Source: Aureimonas endophytica (GTDB taxonomy: Bacteria > Pseudomonadota > Alphaproteobacteria > Rhizobiales > Rhizobiaceae). Taken from it: a DNA stretch of 64,000 bases. This document shows, piece after piece, positions 26,013 through 33,358 of this stretch; the stretch's first letter is position 1, and every line of letters starts with the position of its first letter. Made by a program: the position numbers and the translations under genes. The DNA lies in the NCBI RefSeq assembly GCF_014642635.1, contig NZ_BMIQ01000011.1, positions 37,306 to 101,305 on the forward strand, in the 5' to 3' direction. Under the pieces are notes generated by a model. The model saw only the letters and a list, made by a program, of their open reading frames with translations, ran no database searches and was not told where the DNA came from.

Positions 26013-26872
26013 CCCTGGTTCGGGGCCGTCGGGCCCATCTCGCCCATCTGATGCTGAGCCTGGCCGGCCAGAGCCGCGCGCCGGACGAGCTCGTCATCGC
26101 CTGGATGCAGGACGCGCCCTTCGCCGACCTGCCGGAGCCCGGCTGCCCGGTGCGGCACGTGATGGTGCCGGGCGAGCCGATGCCGCTGGCCGCCGCCCGC
26201 AACCGCGCGGCCGAGGCGGCGGCGGGCGAGCTTCTCGTCTTTCTCGATGTCGACTGCCTCGCCTCGCCCGGCACCGTCGCGGCCTACGAGGCCGGCGCCA
26301 CGGCGCGGGAGGGCCTGTTCCTCGGCGAGGTGCTCTATCTGCCGGAAGGCGCCGTCGGCGAAGCGCCCGACGTCTCGGGGCTCGACTTCCCGGCGTTGGA
26401 CCGCCTCGGCCAGCGCCATCCCGCCAAGCCTCCCGTCCCGGCCGAAGGCCTGCGCGAGGAGGCGGATGCGGGCGAGCTCTGGGGCCTGTCCTTCGCGCTG
26501 CCCAAGGCGCGCTACCAGGCGGTCGGCGGCATGGACGAGGCCTTCGTCGGCTATGGCGGCGAGGAGACCGATTTCGCCGCCCGGCTCGCCGCGTCTAGCC
26601 TGCCCTTCTTCTGGACCGCCGGGGCGCGCTGCTACCACCAGCACCACCGTATCTCGGTGCCGCCGCTCCAGCATTTCGACCATATCCTGCGCAATGCCGC
26701 GCTGTTCCGCGCCCGGCACGGGCGCTGGTGCATGGATTACTGGCTCGGCCAGTTCCACGACCGGGGCCTGATCGACTGGCGGCCGGCGGACGAAACGCTG
26801 CGCCTCGTCCGACGCCCGACGCCGGAGGAGATCGCGGCGGCCGCCTGCGGTGGCGAGCGGCTGTTCAGCTGA
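25994..26872 (+). CDS. Glycosyltransferase family 2 with galactosyltransferase-type C-terminus
   Basis: 292 residues. GT-A fold: MRTSVLTLVRGRRAHLAHLM, RNRAAEAAAGELLVFLDVDC (DxD), then GGMDEAFVGYGGEETDFAARL, the C-terminal module shared with GT7/GT27 enzymes. It overlaps the end of the SPS-SPP gene by 19 bases, so the two are co-transcribed, and it may extend or modify the glycoside made by that enzyme. The start was taken at ATG 25994; further upstream the frame only shadows SPS-SPP. Confidence 0.8.
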   Translation: MRTSVLTLVRGRRAHLAHLMLSLAGQSRAPDELVIAWMQDAPFADLPEPGCPVRHVMVPGEPMPLAAARNRAAEAAAGELLVFLDVDCLASPGTVAAYEAGATAREGLFLGEVLYLPEGAVGEAPDVSGLDFPALDRLGQRHPAKPPVPAEGLREEADAGELWGLSFALPKARYQAVGGMDEAFVGYGGEETDFAARLAASSLPFFWTAGARCYHQHHRISVPPLQHFDHILRNAALFRARHGRWCMDYWLGQFHDRGLIDWRPADETLRLVRRPTPEEIAAAACGGERLFS

Positions 26873-27221
26873 GCCCTTGCGACAGAAATGGATCGCGACG
26901 GATCTTGACGAAACCGACACCTCCTCTACGGCAGCCGTAGTCCTGCGCCCATCGCGGCGAGAACAGGCGAAATAATCTTCTTAGCCGCAAAACGACCGCG
27001 ACGAATTCCTATGTCAATTCAGAACATCCTATAGTGGCGTAGCCACCTTCTTTTGTTACAGAATGTCACATAGAACAGGCGCTTAGCGATTCGCGGCCAC
27101 GCGCGACACTCTACCTCCGATAGCGTAAACCACCGTTTTCGTTGAGGTTTCCGCCTTTGCCCGATGAAGCCGGCATTAGGGGTTGCGGCGTTACAAAAAA
27201 GCTGTGGGGAGAACCACGGCT
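26873..27221. other. Intergenic region upstream of the Tad-type genes
   Basis: This 349-base gap has no gene. It is more AT-rich than its surroundings between about 26965 and 27080 and should hold the promoter of the pseudopilin operon. A short hairpin GTGGC-GTA-GCCAC (27034-27046) is followed by CTTCTTTTG. This could be a weak terminator for the glycosyltransferase genes, but it is 160 bases past their stop. No Flp pilin open frame is present. Confidence 0.5.
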
Positions 27222-28700
27222 TTGTTCACAAAATACTTCCAGGACCGCTCGGGCAATTTCGCCATCATCGGCGCGCTCGCGCTGCTGCCGATGGTCTTCG
27301 GCGCCGGCTTCATGATCGACGGCACGCGCTGGTACGCGTCCCAGGCGGCCCTCCAGAGCGCGGCCGATCTCACCAGCCTCGCCCTCGCGGCCTCGCCGGA
27401 ACAGGATCTCGGCAAGCTGCGGCTGAAGGCCGAGAAGTTCCTGAAGACCAATCTGAAGAACGCCAAGGTCGGCGACATCACCATCGACAGTTTCGAGGGC
27501 AGCGCCGAGTTCATCAAGCTGAAGGTGTCCGGCACGATCCCCGCGACGCTGATGGCCATGGCCGGCTACGACCGGCTGAAAAGCTCGGCCTATGTCGAGG
27601 CCAAGCGCGCGCCGGTGCAATATCTCGAAATCGCGCTGGTGCTCGACAATACCTATTCGATGAGCGCGACCATGCCGAGCGGCCAGACGCGGATGGACGT
27701 CCTCAAGATCGCCTCGACCAATCTCGTCTCCACCCTGCTGCCCAATCCGGACGACGCGGTAGAAATCGCGCTCGTCCCCTATGCGGCCAATGTGAATGTC
27801 GGGGTGAAGAACCGGACCAAGCCCTGGATCTCGGTCGCCGACGACTATTCGAAGACCACGACCACGGCCGGGAAATGCACGAACCAGCCGGAAACCAAGA
27901 GTTGCTCGAAATACGAGTCCGTCGCCTGCACCAAGTATAACGACGGCATTCCCTATGCCTCGACCTGCAGTACCGGCGTCTGCCTGCAATACAAGACGAC
28001 GCCGGCGCAATATACCTGCACCACGGACTCGACCAGCACCACGAACTACAAGTGGAACGGCTGCATCGGCTCGCGCAAGGGTGCGGGCAACAACGTGAAC
28101 GACCTCAATCCCTCCATTCCCTATCCGGGCTTTCTCGACACGGGCACTCGGCAATGCATGACCGAGATGACGGAACTGACCGACGACAAGGCCCTGCTCC
28201 TCGCCGGCATCAAGGCGATGAGCTTCGGCGGCGGCAGCTACATCCCGCAGACCTACATGCCGGCCGGCCTGATCTGGGGGCAGAACGCCCTGTCGCCGGT
28301 GGCGCCCTTCGAGGGGGCGCAAAGCTACGACCCGCAGAACAAGAATCCGCGCAAGGTCCTCATCCTGATGACCGACGGCGACAACACGATGAAGATGAAC
28401 AGCGACGGCTCGCATGCGAACATCGTCGGCAACGGCGCGACGAAGACGGCCAAGCAGACCGACGCGGCGGCGGTCGCCAAGACCAACGCCGATTCCCAGA
28501 AGATCTGCGACTACGCCAAGTCGAACAAGATCGAGATCTTCTCCGTCGCCTTCATGGTCAACGACCCAGACGCCAAGACGCTGCTCCAGAACTGCGCCGC
28601 CGACCGCAATCACTATTACGACGCCAGCAATTCCGAACAGCTGATCGCCTCCTTCGACGGGATCGCGCGCTCGATCAGCCAGGTTCGCATCGCCGAATAG
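27222..28700 (+). CDS. tadG: TadG-like pilus assembly protein with von Willebrand A domain
   Basis: 492 residues from TTG 27222, chosen because GGGGAGAA lies eight bases before it; TTG 27183 and GTG 27204 are in frame but lack a ribosome site. The N-terminus DRSGNFAIIGALALLPMVFG, AGFMIDGTRWY is the TadE/G pseudopilin-like membrane segment. The vWA domain begins ALVLDNTYSM (MIDAS DxTxS form) and returns at ILMTDGDNTM and VAFMV. Between them an insert (~219-281) carries seven cysteines, ending WNGCIGSR. Acts at the envelope as a tight-adherence pilus accessory protein. First of three pseudopilin genes. Confidence 0.85.
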   Translation: MFTKYFQDRSGNFAIIGALALLPMVFGAGFMIDGTRWYASQAALQSAADLTSLALAASPEQDLGKLRLKAEKFLKTNLKNAKVGDITIDSFEGSAEFIKLKVSGTIPATLMAMAGYDRLKSSAYVEAKRAPVQYLEIALVLDNTYSMSATMPSGQTRMDVLKIASTNLVSTLLPNPDDAVEIALVPYAANVNVGVKNRTKPWISVADDYSKTTTTAGKCTNQPETKSCSKYESVACTKYNDGIPYASTCSTGVCLQYKTTPAQYTCTTDSTSTTNYKWNGCIGSRKGAGNNVNDLNPSIPYPGFLDTGTRQCMTEMTELTDDKALLLAGIKAMSFGGGSYIPQTYMPAGLIWGQNALSPVAPFEGAQSYDPQNKNPRKVLILMTDGDNTMKMNSDGSHANIVGNGATKTAKQTDAAAVAKTNADSQKICDYAKSNKIEIFSVAFMVNDPDAKTLLQNCAADRNHYYDASNSEQLIASFDGIARSISQVRIAE

Positions 28701-28709
28701 GAAGATTCG

Positions 28710-29249
28710 ATGAAACGGCCGTCCCGGTCTTGGCGAGAATGGCTCGAACGGAGCCGCCCGAAGCTCGCCGACCGGAGCGGCGCCTCGGCCATCGAATTCG
28801 CGATCCTCGCCGCGCCCTTCCTCCTGGCGATCTTCGTCCTGTTCCAGACGGTGATGATCTATGCGGTGCAGATGTCGCTGAGCTTCGAGAGCCAGCGCAT
28901 GGCGCGGCAGATCCGCACCGGCAAGGTGACCGGCAGCGCGATGTCGGCCGACGACTTCCGCACGGCGATCTGCGACAAGCTGCTGCGCCTCGTCACCTGC
29001 GGCGACATCGCCATCGATCTGAAGACCTATTCGAACTTCGCCGAACTGCCGCGCAGCCTGCCGGTGGTGAGCGGCAGCCTCGACCGGAGCAGCTTTCGCT
29101 TCGACACGCCGCCGGCCGGCGCCATCGTCATGCTGCGCGTCTTCTACGAATTGCCGATCCTGGGCCTCGCGCGCGAATCCTTCGGCAATCTCAGCAATGG
29201 CCGGCATCTCGTCGCCGCGACGACCGTCTTCAAGACGGAGCCCTTCTGA
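28710..29249 (+). CDS. tadE: TadE-like pseudopilin
   Basis: 179 residues. DRSGASAIEFAILAAPFLLA then IFVLFQTVMIY is the TadE signature: a basic stretch, the conserved Glu (IEF) and a single membrane helix. The remainder is periplasmic with a Cys pair (ICDK, VTCGD). It begins 9 bases after tadG and its stop overlaps the next start (TGATG). Minor pseudopilin role in a Tad pilus is known for the family. The secretion ATPase and platform genes are not in the window. Confidence 0.85.
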   Translation: MKRPSRSWREWLERSRPKLADRSGASAIEFAILAAPFLLAIFVLFQTVMIYAVQMSLSFESQRMARQIRTGKVTGSAMSADDFRTAICDKLLRLVTCGDIAIDLKTYSNFAELPRSLPVVSGSLDRSSFRFDTPPAGAIVMLRVFYELPILGLARESFGNLSNGRHLVAATTVFKTEPF

Positions 29250-29794
29250 TGCGCCGGCTGACGACTTTCCTGCGCGAGCGCCGGGGCGCGGCGGCGATCG
29301 AATTCGCCTTCATCCTGCCGCTCGTGCTCCTCGTCTATGTCGCGTCCCAGGACGTCGCCCTCGCCTTCTCCTTCCAGCGCAAGCTCGACAATTGCGCCGC
29401 CAATCTCGCCGATCTCACGGCGCAGCTGACCTCCCTCAGTCGTAGCGAGGTCGCGAAGGTCCTCGACGTGCGCTATCCGATCCTGGCGCCCTTCGACGAC
29501 AAGCGCCTCGGCGCCCGCCTGTCCGTCGTGACGCTCGACGCTGCCGGCAAATCCTCGATCGCCTGGTCGATCGCGCCGGCCGGCAGCATCCTCGCCGCCC
29601 GGACGAAGGGCAGCGCGATGGATCTGCCGAAGGAGATGGTGGAATCGGGCGAGACGAGCTTCATCTTCGCCGAGACGAGCTACCGCTACGACTACGTGCT
29701 CGGCGGCTTCGGCCTGACGGGCTCCCTGGATCTCGCCGCGACGAGCTATGCCCGCTCGCGCGGCCGCGCCCTGCCCAGCTGCACGGATTGCTGA
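29249..29794 (+). CDS. TadE/TadF-like pseudopilin
   Basis: 181 residues. RRGAAAIEFAFILPLVLLVY is the TadE-type membrane segment with the conserved Glu. The periplasmic part contains NCAANLADLTAQL and ends SCTDC, three cysteines in all near the ends. The start overlaps the tadE stop by one base, so translation is coupled. Paired with TadE and TadG it probably forms the minor pseudopilin complex. Confidence 0.8.
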   Translation: MRRLTTFLRERRGAAAIEFAFILPLVLLVYVASQDVALAFSFQRKLDNCAANLADLTAQLTSLSRSEVAKVLDVRYPILAPFDDKRLGARLSVVTLDAAGKSSIAWSIAPAGSILAARTKGSAMDLPKEMVESGETSFIFAETSYRYDYVLGGFGLTGSLDLAATSYARSRGRALPSCTDC

Positions 29795-29899
29795 GGCGGA
29801 GCCGGCCGCTTCGCGCGTTGTCCCGGCACTGCGATCATTCGCCCGTGAACGGATCCCCGCCTCGATGGTTCGCCTTGCGGAACGACGAGGAGGACCGGC

Positions 29900-30922
29900 A
29901 TGGCCTTGGTTCAGAAGCCGCTGCGCGACCAGACGATCGTGATCACCGGGGCGACGTCCGGCATCGGGCTCGCCACCGCGAGGATGGCGGCGAATCGCGG
30001 CGCGCGGCTGGTGCTGGCGAGCCGCAACGGCGAGGCGCTCGCCGAGGTCGCGCGCGAGATCGCGGCGGCGGGCGGCTCGGCCGAGACGGTCGTCGCCGAC
30101 GTGGCGAGCGAGGCCGATGTCGCGCGCATCGTGGCGACGGCGCTCGCCCGGTTCGGCACCTTCGACACCTTCGTCAACAATGCCGGGACGGCCGTCTATT
30201 CCAATCTCACCGAACTGCCGCTCGACGAGCACCGGCGGATCTTCGAGACCAATTACTGGGGCACCGTCCACGGCTCGCTCGCCGCCGTGAAGCTCTTCCG
30301 CGAGCGGGAGGGCGGCGGCACGCTGATCAATGTCGGCTCGGTGAATTCCGACTTCGCCATTCCCTATCTCAGCGCCTATGCCGCCTCGAAACACGCGGTG
30401 AAGGGCTTCACGGACGCGCTGCGCCTGGAGCTTCTGCACGATCGCGCCCCGGTGCAGGTGACGCTGATCAAGCCGTCCGGCATCGCGACGCCCTTTCCCA
30501 AGCATGCCCGCAGCCGGATCGGCGCCGAGCCGCGCGTCGTGCCGCCGCTCTACGCGCCCGAACTCGTCGCCGACGCCATCCTGCATGCCGCGACCTATCC
30601 GGTGCGCGACATCACGGTCGGCGGCGCCGGCCGGGCGATCGCCGTCGCCACGGCGCTGGCGCCGAACGTCATGGACCGGGTGCTGGCGGCCGGCGTGCCG
30701 CCGCTGTCGGAAAAGCCGCGGCCGCCGAGCCCGGGCGACGATCTCGACACGGCCGACAAGGATGGTGACGTACACGAGCCCGGCTCGCGCGGCATCCCCT
30801 TCAGCCCCTACACGACCCTCCAGAAATATCCGCCCTCGGCTTTGGCGCTGAGCGCCCTCGGGATCGGCATCCTCGCCGCGCGCCACCTCCTCGGCGGCCG
30901 GGGCAGGGCGGGACGGGGCTGA
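29900..30922 (+). CDS. SDR family oxidoreductase with C-terminal hydrophobic tail
   Basis: 340 residues, longer than usual SDRs. TGATSGIG (16-23), NNAG (93-96), Ser147, Tyr160-x3-Lys164 are intact; Arg42 (LASRN) suggests NADP. After the ~250-residue core comes a proline-rich linker and SALALSALGIGILAARHLL, a likely membrane anchor close to the C-terminus. Such SDRs act on lipids or hydrophobic alcohols. It stands alone on the plus strand between the pseudopilins and the exopolysaccharide module. Confidence 0.8.
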   Translation: MALVQKPLRDQTIVITGATSGIGLATARMAANRGARLVLASRNGEALAEVAREIAAAGGSAETVVADVASEADVARIVATALARFGTFDTFVNNAGTAVYSNLTELPLDEHRRIFETNYWGTVHGSLAAVKLFREREGGGTLINVGSVNSDFAIPYLSAYAASKHAVKGFTDALRLELLHDRAPVQVTLIKPSGIATPFPKHARSRIGAEPRVVPPLYAPELVADAILHAATYPVRDITVGGAGRAIAVATALAPNVMDRVLAAGVPPLSEKPRPPSPGDDLDTADKDGDVHEPGSRGIPFSPYTTLQKYPPSALALSALGIGILAARHLLGGRGRAGRG

Positions 30923-30959
30923 GGCGCCGCGCGCCCGCGACCGTTCGCCGGCCCGCCGT

Positions 30960-31763
30960 TCAGTCGGTCCCGGCCGTCAGCCGGAAATCGGCGAAATCGA
31001 CGAATTGGTCCGCCGGGCTCGCCCAGCTCTCGTCGTCGCCGCCGAAGAAGGTCGAGAAGAGGAGGCCGTCGATGCCGGCGCCCTCCGGGCCGGCGAGCGT
31101 CAGATCGGCCGCCTCGACCACCGTCTCGCCGTCGATCGAGACCTCGATCCGGCCCGTCGCGTCCCCGGCCGCGCCCGCCGAGACGCGTTCCGTCACCAGG
31201 GTCCAGCGGCCGGGCACGAAGCGGAAGCTGCCGCGACCGAGGCTCGCGCCGCAACGTTGCTGCCGGCCGGGCGCGTAGAGATAGAGTTCGCCCGCCCCGC
31301 CCGCCCGCCACATCAGCCGGGCGGAGAAGCCGGAAGCCTTGCCCTCCGCGATGCAGCCGCGCGGCGCGGCGCCGCCGAAGAGGCCGGGCAGCTTGCCGCC
31401 CTTGACGAAATCGAAGCCGACCGGAAAGCGGACCTTGTAGCTGAGACAGGCGGCGACCCTGACCGGGCGCCGCAATTCGAAGCCGAGCCCGCCCCGGACA
31501 TCGCCATGGCCCGGGCTGAAGGAGCCGGCGGGATAGGAGACGCGCAGCACCGGTCCGCCGCTGCCGGGCTCCGCCGGCCGGACGGTGAGATTCTCCTTGC
31601 CCCAGAGATGGGCGACGTCGCCCGCCTTCGTCGTCACGGCGGCGACGAGATCGAGCGGCGCGGCGCCCGCGCAGCCCGCCGGCGCGGCCATGGCGGCGGG
31701 CGCGGCGAGGAAGGCGGCCGAAGCGGCGGCGAAACCGGCCAGACAGGCAGCGAGGCGAAGCAT
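30960..31763 (-). CDS. Secreted polysaccharide lyase family 14-like protein
   Basis: 267 residues with a clear signal peptide (hydrophobic 5-25, cleavage near AMA-AP). The core has the PL14 fold signature GFDFVKGGKLPGLFGG, preceded by LSYKVRFPVG and followed by SARLMWRAGGAGELYLY. PL14 enzymes depolymerise alginate or related uronic-acid polymers. It lies one base after the Alg8-like synthase and in the same operon as the PilZ-HlyD gene, so it probably trims or clears the polymer in the periplasm, as AlgL does in alginate systems. A pure carbohydrate-binding role is possible. Confidence 0.7.
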   Translation of the reverse strand: MLRLAACLAGFAAASAAFLAAPAAMAAPAGCAGAAPLDLVAAVTTKAGDVAHLWGKENLTVRPAEPGSGGPVLRVSYPAGSFSPGHGDVRGGLGFELRRPVRVAACLSYKVRFPVGFDFVKGGKLPGLFGGAAPRGCIAEGKASGFSARLMWRAGGAGELYLYAPGRQQRCGASLGRGSFRFVPGRWTLVTERVSAGAAGDATGRIEVSIDGETVVEAADLTLAGPEGAGIDGLLFSTFFGGDDESWASPADQFVDFADFRLTAGTD

Positions 31764-31764
31764 C

Positions 31765-33354
31765 CTACGATCCGGGTCCGTGAACGGAAGGGTGACGCAC
31801 GGGCGTGAACAAGGCGTCGCCGAGGCTCCAGGGATGCCGCGCCGAGGGGGCGGCGTCGAGACTGCCCGACAAGGTCGCCGTCGCCAGCATGAAGAGCGAG
31901 ATGCTCGTCACGAGATAGGGGCCGGACAGCCGGGCGCCGAAGCTCGGCCGCGTCAGCGGGCCGCCGGAAGTCTTCGCCTGCCGGGTCCAGCGCTGCCGGT
32001 CCGGGTGGTGATAGGCGAAGATCTTGATCGCGGCGCCGACGACCTGGTTGTAATAGAGCGCGAAGACGAAGAGCGGGTGGAAGCGGCCCGTCGTCAGCCC
32101 GTAGAGCGCGCAGAGCACGCCGCGCGACAGGAGCACCCAGACGAGATAGAGGGTCAGGACCGTCGCGTCCTGCGTCAGCGCGAGAAGGATCGCCGTGGTC
32201 GGCCCGAGCAGCGAGGTCCACATCGACAGGCGCTGATCGAGGAGCGCGATCCACAGGAACCAGCCGCAGCGTTTCGGGCCGAGGGCGACGGCGCGGCCAT
32301 TGCTGCGCACCATGTTGCCGTACCAGCGCAGCATCAGCGCCGAGGAGGCGCGGACGAAGCCGCCGGCGGGCAGTTCTTCCACCGGATGCACCGCGACATC
32401 CCGCACGTAGAGCATGTCCCAGCCGGTGCGGAGCGTTTCGAACCAGGTGCTCTTGTCGTCGCCGGTGAGCATGCGGATGCGGCCGAGGCGCGGATGATCG
32501 ACGTGATCCCCGGCGACGGCATTGACGAAGCCGTTGCTCGTCGCCAGCCGGGCGCGGAACACGGAGAAGCGCCCGGTGAGGACGAGGAGCCGGCGCGAGA
32601 GCGCCATGGACCCCATCAGATTGTCGCGCTGCATCATGCGCGCCCGGTACCATTCGCGCGTGAAACCGCCGCCCTTCACGATCGGCAGATTGTCCGTCGT
32701 CACCGCGCCGACGCGCGGCTCGGCGGTTAGCACCGCGCAGGTCTTCCGCAGCGCGTCCTCGCCGAGAAGCGTGTCGCCGTCCATCAGGACGACCTGCGCG
32801 CCGGCCGGCGGGTGATCGGCGGCCATCAGGTCGAGCGCCGCCGCCATCGCATCGCGCTTGCCCTTGCCGCGCTGGGAGATGATCTCGACGCGGCTCCCTT
32901 CCGGCAGGTCGCGCCGGGCGAAGCTGCGCTCGATGGTGAGGACGTCGGCATGATCCGTCACGCAGGCGACGACCATGGTCGGCACGCCGAAGCGCGCGAT
33001 CTCGTCGAAGAGACGGCCATAGACCGCCGCGTTCAGGGCCTGCGGCATCCGATAGCTCGTCACCAGGACATAGAGCGCCGGCGGCGGCGCCGCCGCCTCG
33101 GCGCGGGCCCGGATCTTCGGGAACACGAGGCGCGAATAGATGGCGGAGCGCGTGAGATGCATCGCGCCCCAGGCCCAGCGCCAGAAGCCGACGAGCCCGA
33201 AGGACAGGATCGCCGAGGCCGCCTCCAGCCGGGGCAGTTCGGGCGGCAAGAGGGCGAAGAGGCCGACGAGCAGCCCGGCATAGAGCAGCCAGCCGAGAAG
33301 GGCCGCCGTCCGGCCCGACCGTTCGACGAAGGCGGGAAGCGAGGCGACGCGCAT
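31765..33354 (-). CDS. Alg8-like processive glycosyltransferase (GT2)
   Basis: 529 residues. Two hydrophobic segments at ~18-55, then a cytosolic GT2 domain with VLMDGDTLL (DxD at 192-194), GDDKSTWF (Asp299-300) and further membrane helices at ~365-440 and ~490-510. The order matches Alg8/BcsA-type synthases, which build and extrude a beta-linked polymer. The processive QxxRW motif is represented by RLSMWTSLL. Four bases after the PilZ-HlyD gene. Monomer is unknown; mannuronic acid is only suggested by homology and by the neighbouring PL14-like gene. Confidence 0.75.
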   Translation of the reverse strand: MRVASLPAFVERSGRTAALLGWLLYAGLLVGLFALLPPELPRLEAASAILSFGLVGFWRWAWGAMHLTRSAIYSRLVFPKIRARAEAAAPPPALYVLVTSYRMPQALNAAVYGRLFDEIARFGVPTMVVACVTDHADVLTIERSFARRDLPEGSRVEIISQRGKGKRDAMAAALDLMAADHPPAGAQVVLMDGDTLLGEDALRKTCAVLTAEPRVGAVTTDNLPIVKGGGFTREWYRARMMQRDNLMGSMALSRRLLVLTGRFSVFRARLATSNGFVNAVAGDHVDHPRLGRIRMLTGDDKSTWFETLRTGWDMLYVRDVAVHPVEELPAGGFVRASSALMLRWYGNMVRSNGRAVALGPKRCGWFLWIALLDQRLSMWTSLLGPTTAILLALTQDATVLTLYLVWVLLSRGVLCALYGLTTGRFHPLFVFALYYNQVVGAAIKIFAYHHPDRQRWTRQAKTSGGPLTRPSFGARLSGPYLVTSISLFMLATATLSGSLDAAPSARHPWSLGDALFTPVRHPSVHGPGS

Positions 33355-33358
33355 CGCG

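Noticed and set aside
27034-27046. Intrinsic terminator after the glycosyltransferase genes
   Set aside because: Only a five-bp stem with a three-base loop, 160 bases from the stop codon.
27054-27070. TGTTACAGAATGTCACA as a second TetR operator
   Set aside because: The spacer is five bases rather than six and the second arm differs, so similarity to the sites at 46519/46544 is probably chance.
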